A DNA stretch of 56,578 bases, taken from Saprospiraceae bacterium. GTDB lineage: Bacteria; Bacteroidota; Bacteroidia; Chitinophagales; Saprospiraceae. Shown piece by piece: positions 15,472 to 23,162 of the stretch; position 1 is the stretch's first letter; each line of letters starts with the position of its first letter. The translations under genes and the position numbers were made by a program. The notes under the pieces are model-generated. The model saw only the letters and a list, made by a program, of their open reading frames with translations. It was not told the DNA's origin and did no database searches. The stretch is taken from contig JAGQWZ010000514.1 in assembly GCA_020436835.1 (NCBI GenBank), positions 1 through 56,578 of the forward strand, written 5' to 3'.

Positions 15472-17427
15472 CTACATCTCTTCATCCTCTCCAAGATTCC
15501 ATTTAAGCGGTGTGTCGGCGGAAGCGGGAGAGACCCGTATATAGCCCTGCATTTCCTGGTGCAGTGCCGAACAGAAATCGGTACAGTAGAAGGCGTAAAC
15601 GCCCTCCCGCTGTGGTTTCCAATGTAAAGTTTCGGTCTGACCCGGCATGACCAGCAATTCGGCATTTTGTGCCCCCTGTATGGCCAATCCGTGCGGTACA
15701 TCGAAGTCTTGCTCCAGATTGGTCAGGTGGACATAAACGTCGTCACCGACCCGCACTCCTTCCACATTGTCGGGAGAGAAATGGCTGCGGATGGAGGTCA
15801 TATAGATGTGCACGGTGTTGCCGGTTCTTTCCACCCGGGTATCCTTTTCACCCAACGATCTATAGGGATGTTGGTTTTCTTCAATAGGATAGAACTTCTT
15901 GCTCCTGGAGACGATCCTATCGGCAGATATTCCCTGTCCATAGTGTGGTTCTCCAACCGTCGGAAAGTCTAAAAGGAGTTTCATTTTATCACCACTAATG
16001 TCATAGAGCTGAGCCGAGTGATTCATCTCCGGGCCGGTGGGGAGATAGCGGTCTTTAGTGATCTTATTGAGTGCGACCATGTATTTTCCCTCCGGTTTTC
16101 GGGAGTCACCACCTGGAACCATCAAGTGTCCGACCGAGTAATACGTTGGTGCCCGGTCCAGTACTTCCCAGGTCCCTACTTTCCATTTTACCACCTCAGA
16201 AGAAATAAAGAAGGTAGTATAGGCATTTCCCTCGTTATCAAATTCGGTATGCAATGGACCCAGTCCCGGCTTGGTCACGACACCGCCTACCACACTTTCA
16301 TATTTGAGCACCGGTATGCCGGCAATGGTGGTTTCAAACGCCTGATCTTCGATTGCCTTAAGCATATTTGTGAAGGAATGCACCGTGAGATCAGCCGAGA
16401 GCTTGCCATTTCCCACGATATATTCTCCGGTCGGATCTACATCCACCCCGTGGGGAGACTTAGGTGTAGGAAGGAAGTACACCAGACCCGGACAATCTTC
16501 CGGAGTCAACACTTTAACCGTGTTCACTTCTGTCGAGGTAGCAACGTGGGTACTTTCATCATAGCGGTTCACAAAGTGCCTGGCGGGTATGTCCCTGCCT
16601 TTACCTGCAGCAAGATACTCTTCGGCTTTTTTCCAATTTACCGCTGCAATAAAGTCCTTGTCATTCTGCGATGCGGTGACTTCCAGCAAGGTGTGACTTT
16701 GCTCCGTGTTGTAGGTAGTGAAGAAAGTCCAGCCGTGCGATTTTCCTTTGCCGGAGTGTGCGAGATCGTAATCAAAAGCCGGAAGCAAGACCTGAAAGGC
16801 AATATTCATTTGCCCATCGTCAGCCACTTTGATGAAGGTCAGCATACCCTTGAAATTCTCTGCATAAGAATTGATGGAAACGTCTTTTTGGGGATAGGGT
16901 ACTCCGAAACGGGTTCCTGCCACAACGTACTCGGTATTTTCTGTAGTGAAGGGAGAGCTGTGATTCCCACCGCTGTTCGGGATCTCAATAATCTCCGCGG
17001 TCTCAAACGTGGTCAGATCGATCCTGGCAACGCGGGGGGTATTATTTCCATTGATAAATATCCACCGGCCGTCTGTCTCACCATTGGTCTGGGATAGTTC
17101 AGGATGGTGCGCATCATCCCAGGGAATGAAGCCGAAGGTGGTATTAAGCATCGGTTTCGTTTCTTCATTGTAGCCGTAGCCTTTTTCGGCATCCTGGGCA
17201 AATACCGGAATGACTTTCAACAGTCGGCCACTGGGTAAGCCATAGACACTTAATTGTCCGCTGAATCCACCGGAAAAGAACGCATAGAAATCGTCATATT
17301 GACCGGGAGCTACATAAGTAGCCATTGCGGCATCTCCACCTAAAGCACCTCCGGAAGAGGGGGCAATACGCTGACCGCAGCTTATCATGATGGCAAGGAA
17401 TGCGATGTAACCTATTAATCTTGTCAT
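15472..17427 (-). CDS. nosZ: Nitrous oxide reductase, clade II (Sec-type)
   Basis: 651 residues; reduces N2O to N2 in the periplasm. The signal has no twin-arginine and ends in a lipobox-like IMISC (Cys17), so export is by Sec and the enzyme may be lipid-anchored. All seven CuZ histidines are visible in the beta-propeller: H107 and H108 (DAHHPE), H156 (GNHSS), H326 (SPHGVD), H393 (PLHTEF), H434 (VGHLM) and H495 (EPHYGQ). The CuA domain has H579, C615-T-D-F-C619, H623 and M626. The CTDFCSALHQEM motif and the lack of Tat mark clade II. It heads the minus-strand nos operon. Confidence 0.97.
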   Translation of the reverse strand: MTRLIGYIAFLAIMISCGQRIAPSSGGALGGDAAMATYVAPGQYDDFYAFFSGGFSGQLSVYGLPSGRLLKVIPVFAQDAEKGYGYNEETKPMLNTTFGFIPWDDAHHPELSQTNGETDGRWIFINGNNTPRVARIDLTTFETAEIIEIPNSGGNHSSPFTTENTEYVVAGTRFGVPYPQKDVSINSYAENFKGMLTFIKVADDGQMNIAFQVLLPAFDYDLAHSGKGKSHGWTFFTTYNTEQSHTLLEVTASQNDKDFIAAVNWKKAEEYLAAGKGRDIPARHFVNRYDESTHVATSTEVNTVKVLTPEDCPGLVYFLPTPKSPHGVDVDPTGEYIVGNGKLSADLTVHSFTNMLKAIEDQAFETTIAGIPVLKYESVVGGVVTKPGLGPLHTEFDNEGNAYTTFFISSEVVKWKVGTWEVLDRAPTYYSVGHLMVPGGDSRKPEGKYMVALNKITKDRYLPTGPEMNHSAQLYDISGDKMKLLLDFPTVGEPHYGQGISADRIVSRSKKFYPIEENQHPYRSLGEKDTRVERTGNTVHIYMTSIRSHFSPDNVEGVRVGDDVYVHLTNLEQDFDVPHGLAIQGAQNAELLVMPGQTETLHWKPQREGVYAFYCTDFCSALHQEMQGYIRVSPASADTPLKWNLGEDEEM

Positions 17428-17483
17428 TGGATTTCCTTTTGTGAGGTTAGAAAAAAGTAATTATCATCTCGTCATAGATTCGG

Positions 17484-17511
17484 GTACATGACCCCATTAA
17501 TTCTAATGTAC
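17484..17511. repeat. Inverted repeat in the nosZ leader
   Basis: GTACAT (17484-17489) and ATGTAC (17506-17511) are perfect arms 16 bases apart, just downstream of the nosZ -7 element in the minus-strand direction. This is a candidate regulator site or leader hairpin. The arms are short, so chance is possible. Confidence 0.35.
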
Positions 17512-17515
17512 AGTG

Positions 17516-17523
17516 CAAATATA
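17516..17523 (-). promoter_or_regulatory. -7 element of the nosZ promoter
   Basis: TATATTTG on the minus strand fits TAnnTTTG and lies 88 bases before the nosZ ATG. I do not see a clear -33 TTTG at the right distance upstream, which would fit a promoter that needs an activator. Confidence 0.5.
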
Positions 17524-17548
17524 CAATAAAAAAGATAAAAGGATATTT

Positions 17549-17578
17549 TTGTCTTAATAAAAATAAAAATTATCTTTG
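17549..17578 (+). promoter_or_regulatory. Promoter of the fasciclin-Rrf2-cytochrome unit
   Basis: TTG at 17549-17551, 19 bases, then TATCTTTG at 17571-17578 match the Bacteroidota consensus. The ATG of the fasciclin gene is 62 bases further on. This promoter is divergent from, and only about 50 bases from, the nosZ -7 element, so one regulator could serve both. Confidence 0.7.
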
Positions 17579-17640
17579 CTGTGGGTTTGATAGCAACTAG
17601 TAATTGATATCACCTGCTTAATAGACTAAAACTTTATCCG

Positions 17641-18207
17641 ATGAAATACTCAATTTATCTATTTGTATTGCTCTTTATTGGGTTGTCCTTTAGCCATTGT
17701 AAGGGTCCGGTCAGTGAAAGACCAGAGATTCTGCCGGCAGAGACAGAAAGTGGCCATAGACTGAGGGGGCAGGCCGGTGTGGCGGATGATGAATCTGAGA
17801 AGGATATTCTCAGGATTGCACTTGCTTCAAAGGTCCATAGTACCCTCGTCGCCGCGGTGCAGGCGGCAGAGATGGAACATGTACTTTCCAACGCGGGTCC
17901 GTTGACGGTATTTGCGCCCACCAATGCGGCTTTCGATAAATTGCCTGCCGGAACGCTGGAGGAATTATTGAAGCCGGAAAATAAGGCCAGGTTGGCGAAT
18001 ATTATCACTTTTCATGCTGCTCCGGGAAGTTACGATCCCGGGCATGTGAAAGGCGTAATGGGCATCGGCCAGGCAACCGGGGATAAGGTAAATGTGGAGG
18101 TGCTTGATGGAGTGACCACCATCAATGGAGCTAAAATCCTGGCAAGCATTAAGGCATCTAATGGATATGTGCACGTGATCGATGGGGTTTTATTGCCTCC
18201 GGAGTGA
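17641..18207 (+). CDS. Fasciclin (FAS1) domain lipoprotein of the nos region
   Basis: 188 residues. The signal ends in LSFSHC, a lipobox-like cysteine at about residue 20. One FAS1 domain is complete: a variant of the H1 motif (PLTVFAPTNAAFDKLP), ENKARLANIITFHAAPG, and the H2-like INGAKILASIKASNGYVHVIDGVLLP. FAS1 domains mediate adhesion or bind small ligands. The gene is first in the unit divergent from nosZ, so it may act in the same periplasmic N2O-reducing system; that role is inference. Confidence 0.88.
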   Translation: MKYSIYLFVLLFIGLSFSHCKGPVSERPEILPAETESGHRLRGQAGVADDESEKDILRIALASKVHSTLVAAVQAAEMEHVLSNAGPLTVFAPTNAAFDKLPAGTLEELLKPENKARLANIITFHAAPGSYDPGHVKGVMGIGQATGDKVNVEVLDGVTTINGAKILASIKASNGYVHVIDGVLLPPE

Positions 18208-18284
18208 CCGCCTGGAGATGGCTCTTTAATGTCATCCTCTTAAACGGTCAGGGAGCGAATTTACAAGAACGAAACAGATATCCG

Positions 18285-18713
18285 ATGTTTAGTAAATCCT
18301 GCCAATATGCTATACGCGCTATTCTTTTTCTGGCCATTTATACGTCAGAAGACAGGCGAATGGGGGTAGATGATCTCGCGGCGAAGCTGGAGGTACCAAA
18401 GCATTTTCTTGCCAAGGTCTTGCAGCAATTGACCCGCCAGAATCTCATTGCCTCGGCCAAGGGAAGAAATGGTGGTTTTTATCTGACTACGGAGAATCGA
18501 AATTCGAATTTACTGGCCGTTATTGAAAGTATTGATGGTCCTCATGCTTTTCACGAGTGTATACTGGGCATGTCCAAATGCTCAAATGAGAATCCCTGCC
18601 CTTATCATTCTGCCGTGAGGCATTATCGGGATCAATTTCTACTTTTAGTCAGGGAAGAGACGATACAGGAATCGGCGGAACGAATTGTTTTAAACAACCT
18701 TAAAATATTATAA
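18285..18713 (+). CDS. Rrf2-family Fe-S transcription regulator (copy 1)
   Basis: 142 residues from the ATG at 18285; the frame extends upstream to 18204, but Rrf2 proteins begin with this MFSKSCQYAIRAI. The HTH is LAAKLEVPKHFLAKVLQQL, followed by the GRNGGFYL wing. C92-x6-C99-x5-C105 (ECILGMSKCSNENPC) is the cluster-binding loop, as in NsrR/IscR. Regulators of this type sense NO, oxygen or iron-sulfur status. The gene sits 3 bases before the cytochrome c gene. It is a natural candidate controller of nosZ and its divergent partner genes. Confidence 0.9.
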   Translation: MFSKSCQYAIRAILFLAIYTSEDRRMGVDDLAAKLEVPKHFLAKVLQQLTRQNLIASAKGRNGGFYLTTENRNSNLLAVIESIDGPHAFHECILGMSKCSNENPCPYHSAVRHYRDQFLLLVREETIQESAERIVLNNLKIL

Positions 18714-18716
18714 AAA

Positions 18717-19169
18717 ATGAGAAATCTATTTGGTTACATGTTTTGTATGCTGCTCTTCGCCTGCGGTGGGAGCAGTGATAGTGGACAATCAGCGACACAA
18801 TCTGCTCCGGCAGCACCAAAAGATGATGGAAAAGGAATTGGTGAAATAACGGAAGTAGCCTTAAACGATCCACTGGATCAGGAAATGGTAGCAAGGGGAC
18901 AGGAGATATATGATCTGAAATGTTCCGCCTGTCACAAATTGACCGGTCAAAGAGTGGTAGGACCTGGCTTCCTGGGAGTCACGGAAAGAAGGAAGCCTGA
19001 ATGGATCATGAATATGATTACAAATACGGATGCCATGCTGGAGAAGGATCCTCAGGCTCAGGCCCTGCTCGAAGAATGTCTAACGCGCATGCCCAACCAG
19101 AATGTTGCGCTGAATGAAGCCAGGGATATCCTGGAATTCTTTCTATCTAATGATCAGTCAAAGAAATGA
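18717..19169 (+). CDS. Monohaem cytochrome c lipoprotein, probable electron donor to NosZ
   Basis: 150 residues. Signal MRNLFGYMFCMLLFAC with the lipid Cys at 16, then a Ser/Ala/Gly-rich linker. C69-S-A-C72-H73 binds haem c, and M125 in CLTRMPNQN is the likely axial ligand. The following VALNEARDILEFFLS helix is typical of class I cytochromes c. Its position in the nos region suggests it passes electrons from the respiratory chain to the CuA site of NosZ (inference). It starts 3 bases after the Rrf2 gene. Confidence 0.9.
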   Translation: MRNLFGYMFCMLLFACGGSSDSGQSATQSAPAAPKDDGKGIGEITEVALNDPLDQEMVARGQEIYDLKCSACHKLTGQRVVGPGFLGVTERRKPEWIMNMITNTDAMLEKDPQAQALLEECLTRMPNQNVALNEARDILEFFLSNDQSKK

Positions 19170-19275
19170 TCTATTGCATCCCGGTTGGCTAATTTTTCCC
19201 TGTATATTGCGGGGATCCCACCGGGGTGCCGTAAATTTAATCTTCAACTTTCTTATTTTTCAAGTTCTCCATTAA

Positions 19276-20532
19276 ATGAAGGCTCATTCATTGAGCGTCT
19301 GGCTCATCTTCACATTGCTTGCTTTTCTGATTACTGCTATGCTGGGTGTAGGATTGCGTTATGCCTTTGTAGCCGGATTTCCGGAATGGATTCAGTACAG
19401 AAATATTCAGCATGCGCACTCGCATGTCGGGATGATGGGTTGGATCTATGGTGCCCTTTATACCCTGATCATTTACCTCTTCAATCTTCGGCGGCGGATT
19501 TATGCTTCTCTTTTTTGGCTCACTCAAATTACTGTCCTGGGAATGCTCCTGAGTTTTCCGGTACAGGGATACGGAGCAGTGTCGATTTTATTTACTACCC
19601 TGCACTTATTACTTAGTTACTATTTTACATTCCAGGTATTCCGTGATTTCCGGGCGGAGAAGCAACTTCCATCTCATTTAATGTTGAAAACTTCCCTGAT
19701 ACTACTTTTTATTTCTACGCTGGGGACCTGGGCGCTTGGATTAATCATGAATTCTCCGCTCAGAGGATCTTCCTGGTATTTTGGAGCCATCCAATTCTTT
19801 CTTCATTTTCAATTTAATGGATGGTTCATTTTTGCATTATTTGGTCTTTTTTTCAGATATCTGGAAGGAAAATCGATCGTAATTCCAGGGGGTCATTTTC
19901 GTCGCTTTTATTCATATCTGCTGGTATCCTGTGTACTCACTTTTTTCCTGGCGGTGACCTGGTTATATCCTGCTCCATACTTATTCCTGGCCAATAGCAT
20001 AGGGGTGCTGATGCAACTGGTCGCCCTGTACTACTTAGGTAGAATTATCCTCGATATGAGGGGAGCGCTTATGGTCAAGCTGGAGCGGCGAGCTTACGGA
20101 CTATGGCGAATAACGTTTTACTTATTTGTTCTCAAGATAGTGCTTCAGTCGCTGGTCGCCGTTCCGAAACTGGCCATCATGAGTTATACCATCAGGAACT
20201 TCATAATTGGTTTTATCCACTTACTGATGCTGGGAATCCTGAGCCTCTTCATCTTTGGCCTGATCCGCAGCATGACCCGGACGATCTCCAAGATGGAGAC
20301 TATTGCCGTAAGGATTTATTTATTTGCTTTTTTCACTACTGAAGCGGCCCTGTTTATTCAGGGGTTAATCATCTGGATGGGAATGAGCTTTATTACGGGT
20401 TATTATGAATTTATTTTTTTAATGTCCGTTCTCTTTCCAGTCGCTATAGCCATTTATCTATACGACTTCGTAAAAAATAAAGAAATCAATTTTGATCTTG
20501 CCGAAGAAAGCACGGGGAGAGAAAAATATTAA
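19276..20532 (+). CDS. Polytopic membrane protein with HxHxH motif, nos-associated
   Basis: 418 residues with about 11-12 membrane helices. H46-A-H48-S-H50 in a motif followed by VGMMGW lies at the start of helix 2, and another His is in HFQFNGWF (about 178-185). This resembles the HAHLG/HSHV-type haem-ligand motifs of subunit I-like and NnrS-like haem-copper proteins. It could bind haem or copper and deal with NO, or act as a quinol- or copper-linked component. It lacks the full set of oxidase ligands that I would expect. It lies 106 bases after the cytochrome c gene and 26 bases before the second Rrf2 gene. Confidence 0.7.
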   Translation: MKAHSLSVWLIFTLLAFLITAMLGVGLRYAFVAGFPEWIQYRNIQHAHSHVGMMGWIYGALYTLIIYLFNLRRRIYASLFWLTQITVLGMLLSFPVQGYGAVSILFTTLHLLLSYYFTFQVFRDFRAEKQLPSHLMLKTSLILLFISTLGTWALGLIMNSPLRGSSWYFGAIQFFLHFQFNGWFIFALFGLFFRYLEGKSIVIPGGHFRRFYSYLLVSCVLTFFLAVTWLYPAPYLFLANSIGVLMQLVALYYLGRIILDMRGALMVKLERRAYGLWRITFYLFVLKIVLQSLVAVPKLAIMSYTIRNFIIGFIHLLMLGILSLFIFGLIRSMTRTISKMETIAVRIYLFAFFTTEAALFIQGLIIWMGMSFITGYYEFIFLMSVLFPVAIAIYLYDFVKNKEINFDLAEESTGREKY

Positions 20533-20558
20533 TTTTACTCCGTCCAAAAACCGTTTTA

Positions 20559-20999
20559 ATGTTTAGTAAATCTTGTGAATACGCAATCCGGGCAGTTTTA
20601 TTCCTGGCCTCCTTTCCGGTAGGAGAACTGTTTGGTGTTGAACAACTTGCCGAAAAACTGCAGGTGCCCCGGCATTTTCTGGCGAAAATATTACAGCAGC
20701 TGAGTCGTAACCGGCTCATCTCCTCCAGCAAAGGGAGAAACGGTGGTTTCTTTCTCAGTGAAGCCAACCGAAAGGAGACTTTGATTGCGGTTATTGAATG
20801 CATTGAAGGACCTGCCGTTTTTACAAATTGCGTGCTGGGATTGGAAAAGTGCTCTAATGCAAATCCCTGTCCCTACCATCATGTAGTTGCTCCCCTCCGT
20901 GATGAATTTCACAGTCTCCTGAAGAATGAAACGATAGAAGATTCTGCCAGGAGAATTAAGGAACAGAATTTAAAACTGTTGAACTATGAAAGAGGATAG
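20559..20999 (+). CDS. Rrf2-family Fe-S transcription regulator (copy 2)
   Basis: 146 residues, a clear paralogue of the regulator at 18285: both start MFSKSC-YAIRA, share FLAK-LQQL-R and SAKGRNGGF/SSKGRNGGF, and have the same cluster loop spacing, here C91-x6-C98-x5-C104, ending NPCPYH. It has an additional Cys81. It is last in the divergent nos unit, 26 bases after the membrane protein. Two such regulators at either end of the unit suggest feedback or separate signals such as NO and oxygen. Confidence 0.9.
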   Translation: MFSKSCEYAIRAVLFLASFPVGELFGVEQLAEKLQVPRHFLAKILQQLSRNRLISSSKGRNGGFFLSEANRKETLIAVIECIEGPAVFTNCVLGLEKCSNANPCPYHHVVAPLRDEFHSLLKNETIEDSARRIKEQNLKLLNYERG

Positions 21000-21007
21000 A
21001 GTAGGGG

Positions 21008-21619
21008 TTATTTATTTGATAGATCTTTGTTATCTACCGGCGGTATTTTCTTAAATCCACTTTCTCGAAAAGCCTCAAATTCCGGTTGAATCCTTAGATA
21101 CGCCAGCATGTCGTGGGTGAGAATTTCTTCTGTATTTACCAAGCTGTTTTCTACCGAATTTTTCAGGCAGGAGAAGCCATTGGCAACATCTTCTTTGATG
21201 GAGTATACACAAGCCATGAGAAAGTACACCTCCGGATCTCTGGGATTGATTTTTTCTGCCTGCTGAAATTCCTGCAAAGCTTCATCCAGGTCATACAATT
21301 TCAGACTGTTTTTGCCTTTTTCCTTGTATTCCTCTTCCGGTTTGTTAGGCATTGACCCATACTCAACCGGAATGTCTCCCTGCACCAAGGCGCCGTTCTT
21401 GATCAGATCCAGTTTAACCTGCATGCCACTGTCGACTTTAGAGGTAAGGATGTAACGAACTTGCTCCTCGCCGGATTTGCTTTCAAAGTAATGACTGGTA
21501 CCCCAAAATGAAGATTTTTTTGAGACCACCTGACCGTTGAGATAGACGGTTTCTACCCCGGCCCAGCTATTGTGGAACTCAATGACATTATCGTCCTGAA
21601 TGATGTTTTTATACTGCAT
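21008..21619 (-). CDS. TPR-containing protein
   Basis: 203 residues without a signal peptide. The first 90 residues are strand-rich (FHNSWAGVETVYLNGQVVSKKSSFWG). Residues about 94-155 form TPR-like helices (YKEKGKNSLKLYDLDEALQEFQQAEKINPRDPEVYFLMACVYS) and end in a helix with EFEAFRESGFKKIP. It is probably a cytoplasmic protein-interaction module. It follows the beta-lactamase-family gene by 5 bases on the same strand and is likely co-transcribed. Its 3' end faces the Rrf2 gene 8 bases away. Confidence 0.65.
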   Translation of the reverse strand: MQYKNIIQDDNVIEFHNSWAGVETVYLNGQVVSKKSSFWGTSHYFESKSGEEQVRYILTSKVDSGMQVKLDLIKNGALVQGDIPVEYGSMPNKPEEEYKEKGKNSLKLYDLDEALQEFQQAEKINPRDPEVYFLMACVYSIKEDVANGFSCLKNSVENSLVNTEEILTHDMLAYLRIQPEFEAFRESGFKKIPPVDNKDLSNK

Positions 21620-21624
21620 AAACG

Positions 21625-22920
21625 CTAGTCGTCGATGGCTTGCTCAGCCAGAATGCGAAATTTCCAACGAGTCTGATCGCCCACCGGACCCTGGGTCTGT
21701 TTAAAAATGATTCCAATCAATTGTTCCTTTGGATCTGCAAAGTATTGAGTATTGAAATAGCCTCCCCAATCAAAGGTGCCGGCTGATGCATTTCCTCCTT
21801 TGGCTGCTCCCTCAGGGGTGGTCAGACCAAATGCCAGGCCGTAGTTACGTTCTATTCCAAGCAGATCGCCCACCTGTCCGCTGAGGATCGCTTCGATCGT
21901 CGTCCGGCTCAGGATCCGGACTCCGTTTAAGGCTCCACCATTGAGATACATCTGCAGGAATGTGGCATAATCCTTTACGGTGCTGGAGAGACCTGCCCCA
22001 CCAGAGTAGAATGTCCTGGCACCTTTGATGGGATAGTCCGTATCATAGAAAGTGACTGGAAATTGCATCCATTGGCCTCCTTCCTGTTTCTGCACGGCCA
22101 CCAGACGGGCTGATTTCTCCCGGGGGAGATAAAAATAGGTATCATGCATACCCAGAGGCTCGAAAAGACGGGTCCGTAGAAATTCATCAAAGGAAAGGCC
22201 TGACATGACTTCGATAAAGTATCCCAGCACATCGAGGCCTTCACTATAGGTAAATTTTTCGCCAGGATTATGATGCAGAGGAAGTTTGGCCAATTTGAGC
22301 ACACTCTGCTTGATGGTGACCGGTTCAGTGGTAAACAGGTCGGTAATTCCCGCTTTGCCGTAGATCATTTTAAATCTTTCGTCACCGTCAATGATACCAT
22401 AACCGATACCGGAAGTATGAGTGAGCAGATGACGGATGGTGATCTCCTTGTCTGCCGGAACGGTCGTATAACTGGTGTCACTATACCTGAAGGACGATAG
22501 AACCTGGGGATTGGCAAACTCCGGGATATATTTTGAAACAGGATCGTCTAGCTGAAACAGTCCTTCTTCCCACAACATCATCACTGCCGTGGAAGTGATC
22601 GCCTTACTCTGCGACGCGATGCGGAAGATATCATCTCTTTCCAGGCTTTCACCAGACGGTTTCGCCTGACCAAATGCCTTGTGATATACGATCTTACCCC
22701 TTCTTGCCACTAAAGCTACGATACCCGGCACGTCGGAGTTTTCAACCGCCTCCTGGCACATCTGGTCGATCCTGGCGATACGGGAGGAAGACATTCCTAC
22801 TGACTCAGGCGTGCCTTCCGTGAGGGCCGGTGCCTTCGACATCGTGGGCGTTTGGCTATAGGTGTAGTTAGCCATTAGCACTGATAGTAAAATGGGGATA
22901 ATACATTTGGTTGAGATCAT
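21625..22920 (-). CDS. Serine hydrolase of the beta-lactamase class C/esterase family
   Basis: 431 residues. Signal peptide to about residue 22 (YTYSQ). S103-Q-S-K106 is the catalytic SxxK, Y-S-E (FTYSEGLD) is the YxN-equivalent, and a GG-x-F/W type third motif is near the C-terminus (AGTFDWGGYFNTQY). The family covers peptidases, esterases and amidases acting in the periplasm; true beta-lactamase activity is not implied. It forms a two-gene unit with the TPR gene. The 242 bases upstream are shared with the divergent DUF4056 gene. Confidence 0.88.
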   Translation of the reverse strand: MISTKCIIPILLSVLMANYTYSQTPTMSKAPALTEGTPESVGMSSSRIARIDQMCQEAVENSDVPGIVALVARRGKIVYHKAFGQAKPSGESLERDDIFRIASQSKAITSTAVMMLWEEGLFQLDDPVSKYIPEFANPQVLSSFRYSDTSYTTVPADKEITIRHLLTHTSGIGYGIIDGDERFKMIYGKAGITDLFTTEPVTIKQSVLKLAKLPLHHNPGEKFTYSEGLDVLGYFIEVMSGLSFDEFLRTRLFEPLGMHDTYFYLPREKSARLVAVQKQEGGQWMQFPVTFYDTDYPIKGARTFYSGGAGLSSTVKDYATFLQMYLNGGALNGVRILSRTTIEAILSGQVGDLLGIERNYGLAFGLTTPEGAAKGGNASAGTFDWGGYFNTQYFADPKEQLIGIIFKQTQGPVGDQTRWKFRILAEQAIDD

Positions 22921-23065
22921 AGCAGCAGGTTCAGTTTTGTGCTTAAAGTGAATTCACCATTGGTGGCCTAAAATAGCCTTTTCTATGCAAAATCCAGCTC
23001 CCGGATGGTATCATCCAACCCACCGGACACCGTTTATCGTCATTATTTGCCTTTTGAACGAAATA

Positions 23066-23098
23066 TTGAAAAAAGAAGCTTTCTTCATCATATTTTTG
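23066..23098 (+). promoter_or_regulatory. Promoter of the DUF4056 gene
   Basis: TTG at 23066-23068, 22 bases, and TATTTTTG at 23091-23098 fit the Bacteroidota promoter pattern. The start codon is 64 bases beyond. Confidence 0.55.
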
Positions 23099-23162
23099 CG
23101 GAGTTTTCGTTTGTTCATTATTCTTCAATTGAAGAGGTCCTTATTTCTAAAAACGTGATTAT

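Noticed and set aside
16018..17097. Long plus-strand open frame (359 codons) inside nosZ
   Set aside because: It is fully antisense to nosZ, whose motifs are intact; it reads as low-complexity Phe/His/Arg-rich sequence without any family resemblance.
19185..19616. 143-codon plus-strand frame overlapping the start of the His-rich membrane protein gene
   Set aside because: The frame at 19276 encodes a coherent 418-residue polytopic protein; the other frame has no membrane or domain pattern.
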